Shown: positions 8,965 to 20,617 of the stretch, piece after piece | Numbering within the stretch: the first letter of the stretch is position 1 | Layout of the letters: the number at the start of each line of letters is the position of its first letter | Source: an uncultured Campylobacterales bacterium | Lineage (GTDB): Bacteria; Campylobacterota; Campylobacteria; Campylobacterales; Arcobacteraceae | Assembly: GCA_947503785.1 (NCBI GenBank) | Contig: CANNFB010000014.1 | Location: 24,558 to 88,557, forward strand | Reading direction: 5' to 3' | Length of the DNA stretch: 64,000 nt | Notes under the pieces: model-generated | What the model was told of the DNA's origin: nothing | What the model saw: the letters and a program-made list of their open reading frames with translations, nothing else | The model's database searches: none | Program-made: the position numbers and the translations under genes

Positions 8965-9845
8965 TATTGCTTATACTTACTTTTTAATTTCAAATAATTT
9001 TGATAATACATATTTAAAGGATCAAAATCTATTTTTTCAATTTTACTTAATTCTTTTACTTTCAGTATTTCATAAAGTTCATTCTTTTTTTTATTTATAA
9101 AGAATTCATCTAATATTTTTTTTAATATTTCAATATTTTTAGATGTACTATTTTTATTAAAAAGTATTAATATATAAGGAAAAATTTGAGGACTAGTTTC
9201 TAAAATTTTTATTTTTTTCGTTATTGCAGGATTTAATTCAAACATAACATTATATTCATATGAAGTTATTACAGCTGCATCATACTTTGAAAAGTATGTA
9301 TGTAATAATAAAGAGTTTGATTTATTATAATTTATTTTTGATATTATATCATCTGCATTTTTTTTAGCATTTTTTAAATAAACTTCTTCTATAAATATTT
9401 TACCAAATATATTTGTATTATTAATTCCAATTTTTTTATTTTTTAAATCTAAAACTGAATTTATATTACTTTTTTTATTAACAATTAGATACATTTCTTG
9501 AAAAGGATTATTTTTGCTTTTTGTTAAGTGATGATAATCTATAGTATTAGAATCAAGTATTTTTTTATTATCTAAATACTCATAAGAAGAAAGTGATATT
9601 ACATCGAGTTTATTATTAATATAATCATCAATCATTACTTGATTATTTTTATATAAATTCACATTAATATCTTCATAAATATTTTTTACAAAATCATTAA
9701 CTCATATATTTAAAGCACTTTGAGAATTTTTATACTTTGGTACAAAATCTGTATTATTATGATACCCAATATTTATATTTTCTATTTTCTCACTAGAATA
9801 CATAAATAATGACAAAAAAATAAATATTAAAAATTTTAAATACAT
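8964..9845 (-). pseudogene. PhnD-like periplasmic binding protein, interrupted by an in-frame TGA
   Basis: The full reading frame starts at ATG 9845 with a signal peptide (MYLKFLIFIFLSLFMYSS). It is interrupted at codon 48 by TGA (9704-9702) and then continues for 245 codons in the same frame with no shift. The intact downstream part has the PhnD/SsuA type 2 periplasmic-binding fold (VLDLKNKKIGINNTNIFGKIF, AAVITSYEYNVMFELNP). Its stop overlaps the start of the sensor kinase gene, so it was probably the ligand sensor feeding that kinase. A restart at GTG 9662 would give a protein with no signal peptide. A single nonsense change from TGG is the simplest reading. Confidence 0.8.
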
Positions 9846-9880
9846 AAATATATTTCCAATTTATTTTTATAAATTAAAAT

Positions 9881-9905
9881 TTAGAGACTTATAAAAAGTC
9901 TCTAA
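9881..9905 (-). terminator. Terminator of gyrB
   Basis: A perfect 10-bp stem (TTAGAGACTT with AAGTCTCTAA, 5-base loop) lies 6 bases after the gyrB stop. On the minus strand a short T-rich run follows it. Confidence 0.65.
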
Positions 9906-9911
9906 AAAGTT

Positions 9912-13314
<3,403 letters not shown>

Positions 13315-13482
13315 TTTATCTCCTATTTTTTTATTTAAAGTAGTGGTAGTAGTAGAGCATGTGAAAAGATGAAAACACTTCTTCGCAAACGAATGAGTCG
13401 AAACTCTTTCATGTGACTAAACGAAATGAAATATTCACACCTTTTCACATAATCTCTTTAAACTTTTTTAAGTTTAATACTT
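13315..13482. other. dnaA-dnaN intergenic DnaA-box cluster (probable part of oriC)
   Basis: The spacer contains TATTCACAC (13432-13440) and TTTTCACAT (13442-13450) in tandem 10 bases apart. An inverted copy of TTTTCACAT lies at 13359-13367, and a core GTCACAT inverted at 13411-13417. These match the TTCAC core used by DnaA of Campylobacterota. An AT-rich run (13451-13482) abuts the tandem pair and could be the unwinding element. I did not measure GC skew. Confidence 0.6.
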
Positions 13483-14799
13483 TTACCACTCCTTATTTAT
13501 GATTTTATTCTTTAAATTTTCTATAATTAGTTTAAAATTTTCGTCTTTTTCAATTAGCTCATTTGCTTTTTTAATATTATGAGAAATTGAAGAGTGATCT
13601 TTCATTCCAACGAACTTTGCAATATCTGGCATAGAGTTATGTGTAAGCTCACGTGCAAGATATATAACAACTCTTCTAGCATTTGCTACTGTTGCAGTTC
13701 TTTTCTTAGATTTGATATCACTAGGTTTTATATTAAGCTCACTTGCAACAATATTTATTACATCTGGAAGTTTAATATTTTCTTTTGTTTCTTTTATTTG
13801 ATCTTTTAATAAACCTTGAACCATTTCAAGATTTATTTCTTGGTTTAATAGCGATGCAGAGGCATTAATTCTAATTAAAACACCTTCTATTTCTCTAATA
13901 GAATTATCCAAGTTTGTAGCAATAAAATTTATAATCTCTCTACTTAATGAAATACCATTTAACTCAGATTTCTTTTCTATAATTGCAATTTTAGTTTCAA
14001 GTCCAGGAAGTTGAATATCAGCTGTTAAACCCCATTCAAACCTTGATTTTAATCTATCTACTAATCCTGCAATTTGAGAAGGTAGTCTATCTGATGTCAT
14101 TACAATTTGTTTTTTTGCATTGTGTAATTCATTGAAAGTATGGAAAAATTCTTCTTGTGTTTGTTCTTTTCCAGATAAAAATTGAATATCATCTATCAAT
14201 AGAACGTCACATTTACGGTACTTTGACCTAAAATGTTCCATATTTTTATTTTTAATTGAGAAAGTAAAATCATTCATAAACTGCTCTATTGTTACATAAA
14301 TTACAGTTTGACCTTTTTCAATTGCTGCATTTCCAACTGCTTGAAGTAAATGTGTTTTTCCTAAACCAGTTCCACCATAAATAAATAAGGGATTGTATTG
14401 AATACCTGGTTTATTCGATACTGCTAATGATGCGTTGTAGGCCATTTGATTTGATGAACCTACAATAAATGAATCAAAAGTATATGATGGATTTAGTATC
14501 GTACTTTCAGCAGTTTTATTTTCTATACGTTCTTTTATGATTTCTTTTTTTGATTTCTTCTCGCCAGCGATTTTTATTTCAATAGTAGGCTTAGTTCCAT
14601 CATATATTTCAAAACAATGTTGAATAACATCTGTATATTTACTCTTAATCCAAGAGGCTATATATTTATTTCCAACTTCAAAAATTGCAATATTATCGTC
14701 AGATGATATTTTTTTGTATACAAGCTGCTTTAAGTATCTGTTGTAATCAGCAGAACTAGCTTCTTTTTGAATAATTGATAAAAACTCTTTGTTTGTCAT
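13483..14799 (-). CDS. dnaA: Chromosomal replication initiator protein DnaA
   Basis: This AAA+ ATPase binds DnaA boxes and melts the origin. The 438-residue protein has an N-terminal DnaB-interaction domain. Its ATPase core has Walker A GGTGLGKTHLL, Walker B VLLIDDIQFLSG and the sensor/arginine region VDRLKSRFEWGL. The C-terminal HTH has the signature MKDHSSISHNIKK. It is transcribed away from ruvC. Box-like sites on both sides of the gene suggest autoregulation as well as origin function. Confidence 0.98.
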   Translation of the reverse strand: MTNKEFLSIIQKEASSADYNRYLKQLVYKKISSDDNIAIFEVGNKYIASWIKSKYTDVIQHCFEIYDGTKPTIEIKIAGEKKSKKEIIKERIENKTAESTILNPSYTFDSFIVGSSNQMAYNASLAVSNKPGIQYNPLFIYGGTGLGKTHLLQAVGNAAIEKGQTVIYVTIEQFMNDFTFSIKNKNMEHFRSKYRKCDVLLIDDIQFLSGKEQTQEEFFHTFNELHNAKKQIVMTSDRLPSQIAGLVDRLKSRFEWGLTADIQLPGLETKIAIIEKKSELNGISLSREIINFIATNLDNSIREIEGVLIRINASASLLNQEINLEMVQGLLKDQIKETKENIKLPDVINIVASELNIKPSDIKSKKRTATVANARRVVIYLARELTHNSMPDIAKFVGMKDHSSISHNIKKANELIEKDENFKLIIENLKNKIINKEW

Positions 14800-14939
14800 T
14801 TAGTATTAACTCTTTTATTTATAAATAGTAATTATTATATCCAATTTTTAATAAAACTTATTAAATTATAAATAAAGTAATTTTTTCAACTTAAAAGAGA
14901 TAGTTTCTATCCTGATTGTATATTTTACAAACTTTGATA

Positions 14940-15060
14940 GTTTTCATCGAAATGAAATGTTGTACACATAGTGAATAACCCGTGAATAACTTGTGTTGAT
15001 TAAGTGAAAATTTATGTAAATAATACCATTATACGGGCTTAAGATTATGTGAATAGAAAA
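14940..15060. other. DnaA-box cluster upstream of dnaA (probable oriC part and dnaA operator)
   Basis: Two inverted-strand boxes, TTATTCACT (14970-14978) and TTATTCACG (14981-14989), are spaced exactly 11 bases apart. A third, CTATTCACA, lies at 15048-15056, and a weak TTTTCACT site at about 15003-15010. A very AT-rich stretch (about 14815-14895) lies between this cluster and dnaA. Together with the boxes after dnaA, the layout resembles the bipartite origin known from Helicobacter pylori. Confidence 0.6.
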
Positions 15061-15081
15061 ATGAACAAAAAGAGTAAATAA

Positions 15082-15549
15082 GTGAAAATACTAGGAATTG
15101 ACCCCGGAACTCGTAACTGTGGGTATGCAATAATAGAGAAAAACAGAGGCCAAATTAAGCTTATTGAAGCAGGTTTAATTAAAATAAAAGCAACAATTTT
15201 GCAAGAGCAAATTATGGAGATGACAGAAGGTTTTGATATGATTTTTAAAAATCATAGTGTAGATGAAGTTTCTATTGAAGATATGTTTTATGCCTTTAAT
15301 CCAAAAACAGTAATAAAATTAGCACAATTTAGAGGTGCGATTTCTCTTAAAATTTTACAAGAATTTGGAAATTTTTCAGAATATACTCCCTTGCAGGTTA
15401 AACGTGCAGTAACAGGAAATGGAAAAGCAGATAAAACGCAAGTAGCTTTTATGGTTAAAAAACTTCTTGGAATAAAAAAAGAGATAAAACCTTTAGATAT
15501 TACAGATGCAATTGCAATTGCAATTACTCACTCTCAAAGAATAAAATAA
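15082..15549 (+). CDS. ruvC: Holliday junction resolvase RuvC
   Basis: This endonuclease cuts Holliday junctions with RuvAB during recombination. The 155-residue length fits. The first catalytic Asp is in [17 protein letters not shown], the Glu in [13 protein letters not shown], and the C-terminal Asp pair in [14 protein letters not shown]. The start codon is GTG at 15082. The start region overlaps a weak DnaA-box-like sequence, and the gene is divergent from dnaA across the origin region. Confidence 0.95.
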   Translation: MKILGIDPGTRNCGYAIIEKNRGQIKLIEAGLIKIKATILQEQIMEMTEGFDMIFKNHSVDEVSIEDMFYAFNPKTVIKLAQFRGAISLKILQEFGNFSEYTPLQVKRAVTGNGKADKTQVAFMVKKLLGIKKEIKPLDITDAIAIAITHSQRIK

Positions 15550-15604
15550 TTTTTATTCTAGGTAATTTAGTTATAATTCGATTTATATAATAATAGGACA
15601 ATGA

Positions 15605-16183
15605 ATGAAAAGAATAGGTATTTTAGCTTCATATAATGGAAGCGGCTTTAAAACAATAAAGAAAGCTTGTGATGAGGATATTCTTGATGCACAAGTGACT
15701 GTTGTAGTCTCTAATAATACAAAAGCTAATGCTTTAAAAACGGCAGAGCAAATGAATATACCTAATTTTATAATAAATGCTAAGAAATATCCAAATGAAG
15801 ATTTAGATGAAAAAATCGCAGAACTATTTAAAGAGTATAACTGTGATTATATTTTTTGTTCAGGATATATGAAAATTATTGGCTCAAAATTAATATCAAA
15901 TTTTGAAGAAAAAATAGTAAATACGCATCCTGCATTATTACCTTCTAAATATGGTGGAAAAGGAATGTATGGTAGATTTGTACATGAAGCTATTATAAAG
16001 AATAATGAAAAAAAATCAGGGGTTACTATTCATTTTGTAAATGAAAAATATGATGATGGTAGAATTATTTTGAAAAAAGAGCTTGAACTTTCAAATGATG
16101 AGACAGTGGATTCATTAGAGGATAGAATTAAAGATTTAGAATCAATAGCTATTATTGAGGCTTTTAAAAAATTACTAGCCTAA
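15605..16183 (+). CDS. purN: Phosphoribosylglycinamide formyltransferase
   Basis: The enzyme transfers a formyl group from 10-formyl-THF to GAR in purine synthesis. The 192-residue protein starts with the nucleotide site RIGILASYNGSGF. It carries the folate/formyl catalytic region IVNTHPALLPSKYGGKGMYG (His of THPALLP) and the Asp-bearing VNEKYDDGRII. A TATAAT at about 15588 precedes it. It is not in an operon with purB. Confidence 0.95.
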   Translation: MKRIGILASYNGSGFKTIKKACDEDILDAQVTVVVSNNTKANALKTAEQMNIPNFIINAKKYPNEDLDEKIAELFKEYNCDYIFCSGYMKIIGSKLISNFEEKIVNTHPALLPSKYGGKGMYGRFVHEAIIKNNEKKSGVTIHFVNEKYDDGRIILKKELELSNDETVDSLEDRIKDLESIAIIEAFKKLLA

Positions 16184-16200
16184 GCTAGTAATTCTTATTT
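16170..16200. terminator. Bidirectional terminator between purN and periplasmic protein gene
   Basis: A perfect 10-bp stem (AATTACTAGC with GCTAGTAATT, loop CTAA) overlaps the end of purN. It is followed by a T-rich run, and the convergent gene ends just beyond it. Confidence 0.7.
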
Positions 16201-16647
16201 AAATACTGCGTCTAATTCTTCAGTAGTTTCAATATACTTAACATTAGAAACTTTTCCATCTGTAACTGTATAAACAGTAATTTTATCATCTTTTGTAGAA
16301 AATGATTTAGCTTGTTCTTCATTAACTAAAAGAATTGGAAATGGGTATTTTTTCATTTTTGGTAAAGCAATAAATTTTGAAATTAAACTTGGCATACCAG
16401 AAATATCTGCTATATATTTAGTTTTGTTAGTTTCTAAAAAGTTAGTATCTTTAGTTAAAAGGTATTCTCTTACTATAACACTAGTACCTCTACTTTCTGC
16501 TACTAAAATAGTTTTAGTATCTGCAGAAATTTTATGCATTTTCTCGAATTGATCTTTAATTTCAAAAGTTGGTGTAGACTCACCAATACTTAAAGCATTT
16601 GCAAATGTTGCAACAAATAATAAAACTGAAAATAATATTTTCTTCAT
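16195..16647 (-). CDS. Periplasmic protein of unknown function, thioredoxin-like pattern
   Basis: This 150-residue exported protein has a signal peptide MKKILFSVLLFVATFANA. The mature part (GESTPTFEIKDQFEKMHKI) begins like thioredoxin/TlpA-type proteins. It lacks the CxxC motif, so it is not a disulfide reductase. The start is ATG 16647, behind an AGGAG site; an upstream ATG at 16686 lies before that site and is rejected. It stands alone between terminators. The function is unknown. Confidence 0.7.
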   Translation of the reverse strand: MKKILFSVLLFVATFANALSIGESTPTFEIKDQFEKMHKISADTKTILVAESRGTSVIVREYLLTKDTNFLETNKTKYIADISGMPSLISKFIALPKMKKYPFPILLVNEEQAKSFSTKDDKITVYTVTDGKVSNVKYIETTEELDAVFK

Positions 16648-16724
16648 TTTTTCTCCTAAATTTTTAAATTGGCAGATTGTACCCATAAAAGATAAATGAA
16701 AAGTTAATCCAAGAATAAATTTTA

Positions 16725-17336
16725 TTATTTAGATAAAGTAGGTAAATGCCAGCCTTCATAATAAGCTAATAATCGTAAAGCAACACCAAATATAAAGACA
16801 CCAATTAAAGCAGGAATACTTTGCAAATCAAAGATATGCAAGGCATAAGTTATAAGACCTACGATTATTGCTACTGTTGCATAAAATTCTGATACTAAAA
16901 TAGAAGGAACTCTATTTATTAGTATATCTCTTATTGTTCCTCCACCAACTGCTGTGATAAAAGCTAGGATTAATACCCCTAAAAAGTTAAACTCATTTTC
17001 AATTGCAACAAGTGAACCTGTAATTGCAAAAGATACAAGACCAACTGCATCTGAGATTATAAAGGCAGTTTTACCTTCTATATCATCAATTTTATGAAGT
17101 TTAAAAATAAGTGATATGATTACAGTTCCAATCACAAGTATCACAGGCATGGTATCTGTAAATACATAGGGTGTTTTAGAAGCTAGTACATCTCGTGTCA
17201 TTCCACCACCAAGTGCAGTTAGAAATGCAGAGATAAAAACTCCAAGAATATCAAGCTTATAATGTACTGCAATTAGAAATCCACTTAGTGCAAAACAGAT
17301 TATTCCAATTAAATCAGCAATTTCCAATGCAGTCAT
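16725..17336 (-). CDS. TRIC-type cation channel family protein (UPF0126/YadS)
   Basis: This 203-residue inner-membrane protein is built from two repeats of about 85 residues. Each repeat holds the family motif: ALGGGMTRDVL in the first and AVGGGTIRDILINRVPSIL in the second. About seven membrane helices are visible. Prokaryotic members form trimeric monovalent cation channels; the in vivo role in bacteria is unclear. It precedes no co-oriented gene closely, apart from the periplasmic protein 77 bases downstream. Confidence 0.88.
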   Translation of the reverse strand: MTALEIADLIGIICFALSGFLIAVHYKLDILGVFISAFLTALGGGMTRDVLASKTPYVFTDTMPVILVIGTVIISLIFKLHKIDDIEGKTAFIISDAVGLVSFAITGSLVAIENEFNFLGVLILAFITAVGGGTIRDILINRVPSILVSEFYATVAIIVGLITYALHIFDLQSIPALIGVFIFGVALRLLAYYEGWHLPTLSK

Positions 17337-17396
17337 TATTTACCTTTTTTGTAATTTTATTTTATATAAGTATACTAAAAAAGCTATCAATATTTA

Positions 17397-18323
17397 TTAA
17401 AAAATTGAAAAACCTGTTTTAGCAGTAAAAAGTTCTAAGGCTCTTGTTCCTATTAAGGAATTACCTTGTTTATTTAAATTTGGTGAATATACACTAAGAG
17501 ACATTTTATCTGGAACAATAGCAACAATTCCTCCTCCAACACCACTTTTCCCAGGTAATCCAACTCTATATGCAAAGTCACCTGATGCATCATAGTGGCC
17601 ACATGTAAGCATTAAAGAATTAATTCTTTTAGCTTTTGTTTCAGTTGTAATTATTTCATTTGTCAAGGGATTTATTCCATCATTGGCTAAATAGAGTATA
17701 GCATCAGCTAATTGTTCTGTATTCATTTCAATTGAACAGTGTTTAAAATATGTTGATATTACATCTGATATGTGATTATTAATATTTTTATAGCTTTTCA
17801 TCATATTTATTAATGCTAAATTCATATATCCATGATCGACTTCTGATTCATAAACTTCTTTATCAAATGAAATTGTTGAATCATTTGCAGCAAGTCGTAT
17901 AAAATTTAAAATAGTATCAAAACTTTTATCTTTGTATTTTGATAATAAGCTATCAGTTACTACTATTGCACCTGCGTTTATAAACGGATTTCTAGGAATT
18001 CCATTTTCATATTCAAGTTGAACAAGTGAATTAAAAGGATCACCAGAAGGCTCATGACCAACTCTTTTATATAAACTTCTTCCATATAATTGTAAAGCAA
18101 GAGTAAAGGTAAAAACTTTTGAGATACTTTGTATAGAAAACTTTGTTTTTGTATTTCCAATATTATATGTAGTTCCATCAAGTAATCTTATACTCATTGC
18201 AAATTGTCTAGGATTTATCTTAGCAAGTGCTGGAATATAATTTGCTACGTGTCCTTTTTTATAAAGAGGTTGTATTTCTTCTTCTATTTCTTCCAGAATT
18301 TTTTGGTAATTTATTTCTATCAT
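17397..18323 (-). CDS. glsA: Glutaminase
   Basis: The enzyme hydrolyses glutamine to glutamate and ammonia. It has a beta-lactamase-like serine hydrolase fold, with the catalytic Ser and Lys in SIQSISKVFTF (about residue 55-65) and GHEPSGDPFNS next to it. The C-terminal GLPGKSGVGGGIVAIVPDKMS is family-specific. I choose ATG 18323 (308 residues, MIEINYQKILEEI), which matches the usual start. A TTG at 18365 in frame would add 14 residues. Confidence 0.92.
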   Translation of the reverse strand: MIEINYQKILEEIEEEIQPLYKKGHVANYIPALAKINPRQFAMSIRLLDGTTYNIGNTKTKFSIQSISKVFTFTLALQLYGRSLYKRVGHEPSGDPFNSLVQLEYENGIPRNPFINAGAIVVTDSLLSKYKDKSFDTILNFIRLAANDSTISFDKEVYESEVDHGYMNLALINMMKSYKNINNHISDVISTYFKHCSIEMNTEQLADAILYLANDGINPLTNEIITTETKAKRINSLMLTCGHYDASGDFAYRVGLPGKSGVGGGIVAIVPDKMSLSVYSPNLNKQGNSLIGTRALELFTAKTGFSIF

Positions 18324-18476
18324 TGTTACAACTTTTTTAAAGAATAATTTTGAAGGATTATACAAAAGAATTCTTTATATCCTTAGAGAATTAAGAATAA
18401 ATACAAATAAAATTTGACTTTTGTTATCTAATATGAATCTATATACATTTATTCCTTACTTTAAGCTTAGTTTTAG

Positions 18477-18482
18477 TATAAT
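18477..18482 (+). promoter_or_regulatory. -10 box of typA
   Basis: TATAAT lies 28 bases before the typA start. The -35 area is AT-rich without a clear hexamer. Confidence 0.5.
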
Positions 18483-18510
18483 CCCGAAAATTTTAATAAA
18501 AAGAGATTAA

Positions 18511-20325
18511 ATGAGAGATATTAGAAACATTGCGGTTATCGCACACGTTGACCACGGTAAAACTACATTAGTAGACGAATTATTAAAACAATCTGGAACT
18601 TTTACTGCTCACCAAGAAGTAGAAGACAGAGTTATGGATAGTAATGATATTGAAAAAGAAAGAGGAATTACAATTCTTTCTAAGAATACTGCTATTGATT
18701 ATGAAGGTGTAAGAATTAACATTATTGACACTCCAGGCCATGCTGATTTTGGTGGAGAAGTTGAACGAGTTCTTAAAATGGTTGACTGTGTACTTTTATT
18801 AGTAGATGCTCAAGAAGGTGTTATGCCTCAAACTAAGTTTGTTGTTAAGAAAGCTTTACAATTAGGTCACAGACCAATTGTTGTTATTAACAAAATTGAC
18901 AAACCAGGTTCAGATGCAGATAGAGTTGTTGATGAAGTATTTGACCTTTTTGACCAAATGGGTGCAAATGAAGAGCAACTAGAATTCCCAGTTGTTTATG
19001 CAGCAGCAAGAGATGGTTATGCTAAATTATCTTTAGATGAACCAAATGAGAATTTAACTCCATTATTCCAAACAATTTTAACAGAAGTTCCAAAACCAAA
19101 AGGTTCTGATGAAAATGGTCTTCAATTACAAGTATTTACACTTGATTATGATAACTTCATTGGAAAAATTGGTATTGCTAGAATCTTTAACGGTACTATT
19201 TCTATGGGTGAAACTGTAACTTTAGTTAAAGCTGATGGTGAAAAAATCAAAGGTAGAGTTACTAAACTTATTGGATTCAAAGGTGTTGATAGATTTGATA
19301 TCAAAACTGCTGGAACTGGTGATATTGTTGCTGTTGCTGGTTTTGAAACTATTGATGTTGGTGATTCACTTTGTGATCCTGCAAACCCAATGCCTTTAGA
19401 TCCTATGCATATTGAAGAGCCTACATTATCTGTTACATTTGCAGTAAATGATTCTCCTTTAGCTGGTCAAGAAGGTAAATTTGTAACTTCAAATAAAATT
19501 GACGAAAGATTATCTGCTGAAATGAACACTAATATTGCTATGAACTATGAGCAAACTGGTGAAGGTAAATTTAAAGTTAACGGAAGAGGTGAGTTACAAA
19601 TTTGTATCCTTGCTGAAAATATGAGAAGAGAAGGATTTGAATTCTCTATTGGAAGACCTGAAGTAATCGTAAAAATTGAAGATGGTGTTAAATTAGAGCC
19701 ATTTGAGCACTTAGTAATTGATACTCCAGATGAATTCTCAGGTGCAATTATTGAGAAATTAGGAAAAAGAAAAGCTAATATGACAAACATGGTACCAATG
19801 GGTTCTGGTTATACAAGATTAGAGTTTGAAATTCCTGCAAGAGGTTTAATTGGTATTAGAACTGAGTTCTTAACTGAAACTAAAGGTGAGGGTGTTATGA
19901 ACCACTCATTCTTAGAATTCAGACCACATTCTGGAACAGTTGAATCTAGAAAATATGGAGCATTAGTTTCTATGGAAAATGGTGAAGCTGTTGGTTATTC
20001 AATCTTCAACTTACAAGATAGAGGAGTTATGTTTATTAAACCTCAAGATAAAGTTTATAACGGAATGGTAGTTGGACAACATGCTAAAGGGAATGATTTA
20101 GATATCAATCCAATTAAAGCTAAACAACAATCAAACGTTAGATCTTCTGGTGCTGATGAAGCTATTAAACTTGTTCCACCAAGACAAATGTCTTTAGAAA
20201 ACGCGCTAGAGTGGATTGAAGAAGATGAGCTTGTTGAAGTAACTCCTCTTTCGATTAGAGTTAGAAAAAGAGATCTTGATCCAAACGTTAGAAAAAGAAC
20301 TGCTAAAAAGACTAAATTTGCTTAA
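18511..20325 (+). CDS. typA: Ribosome-associated translational GTPase TypA/BipA
   Basis: This EF-G-like GTPase binds the ribosome and is needed under stress or low temperature. The 604-residue length is typical. GTPase motifs are G1 [12 protein letters not shown]3 [16 protein letters not shown] and G4 [11 protein letters not shown]. Domains II, III and V follow, and the BipA-specific C-terminal domain starts around [26 protein letters not shown]. It is monocistronic: promoter before it and a strong terminator after it. Confidence 0.97.
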   Translation: MRDIRNIAVIAHVDHGKTTLVDELLKQSGTFTAHQEVEDRVMDSNDIEKERGITILSKNTAIDYEGVRINIIDTPGHADFGGEVERVLKMVDCVLLLVDAQEGVMPQTKFVVKKALQLGHRPIVVINKIDKPGSDADRVVDEVFDLFDQMGANEEQLEFPVVYAAARDGYAKLSLDEPNENLTPLFQTILTEVPKPKGSDENGLQLQVFTLDYDNFIGKIGIARIFNGTISMGETVTLVKADGEKIKGRVTKLIGFKGVDRFDIKTAGTGDIVAVAGFETIDVGDSLCDPANPMPLDPMHIEEPTLSVTFAVNDSPLAGQEGKFVTSNKIDERLSAEMNTNIAMNYEQTGEGKFKVNGRGELQICILAENMRREGFEFSIGRPEVIVKIEDGVKLEPFEHLVIDTPDEFSGAIIEKLGKRKANMTNMVPMGSGYTRLEFEIPARGLIGIRTEFLTETKGEGVMNHSFLEFRPHSGTVESRKYGALVSMENGEAVGYSIFNLQDRGVMFIKPQDKVYNGMVVGQHAKGNDLDINPIKAKQQSNVRSSGADEAIKLVPPRQMSLENALEWIEEDELVEVTPLSIRVRKRDLDPNVRKRTAKKTKFA

Positions 20326-20356
20326 TAGAAATTAGATTTTATCTATTTTTATAAAA

Positions 20357-20387
20357 GGATGTGCTTTTTAGCACATCCTTTTTTTTT
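20357..20387 (+). terminator. Terminator of typA
   Basis: A 9-bp perfect stem (GGATGTGCT with AGCACATCC, loop TTTT) is followed by nine T. This is one of the clearest intrinsic terminators in the window. Confidence 0.95.
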
Positions 20388-20471
20388 ACAAAATTTTTTA
20401 GACAAAAGGGTTTATATGTCCGATATGAAGGTATTTAGGATTAAGACAAATATATTAAAAACAAAAAATTA

Positions 20472-20508
20472 ATAGGAGAATTTATTTTCTCCTATAAAAA
20501 GGAGAAAA
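20472..20508 (+). promoter_or_regulatory. Possible two-state RNA switch over the ribosome site of a 31-aa peptide gene
   Basis: ATAGGAGAA (20472-20480) can pair perfectly with TTCTCCTAT (20487-20495). The same middle strand, TTTTCTCC (20485-20492), is exactly complementary to the Shine-Dalgarno region GGAGAAAA (20501-20508). The two hairpins exclude each other: one exposes the ribosome site and the other hides it. The arrangement is seen in the sequence; the regulation is inference. Confidence 0.45.
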
Positions 20509-20510
20509 TA

Positions 20511-20606
20511 ATGAAAAATATTAATACAAATAAAAAAGATTATGCCATTTTAATAGGTATATATTTTGTAACAATAACTACCAGTTTTATAACAATAATA
20601 AATTAG
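20511..20606 (+). CDS. Small membrane peptide, 31 aa, unknown function
   Basis: The frame MKNINTNKKDYAILIGIYFV and 11 further residues (TITTSFITIIN) has a short basic N-terminus and one hydrophobic helix, typical of a single-pass small membrane protein. AAAAAGGAG stands 9 bases before the ATG, one of the best ribosome sites in the window. It lies between the typA terminator and the convergent sensor kinase gene and ends 11 bases before it. No family is recognised. The strong ribosome site and its complementary upstream strand argue for a real gene. Confidence 0.5.
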   Translation: MKNINTNKKDYAILIGIYFVTITTSFITIIN

Positions 20607-20617
20607 TATGAAATAAT

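Noticed and set aside
9702..9704. UGA read as selenocysteine in the PhnD-like protein
   Set aside because: No selenocysteine insertion hairpin is evident just after the TGA, the family is not a redox enzyme, and a Trp-to-stop change explains it better.
17978..18181. 67-codon frame inside glsA
   Set aside because: It is an other-frame shadow of the glutaminase, with no supporting signals.
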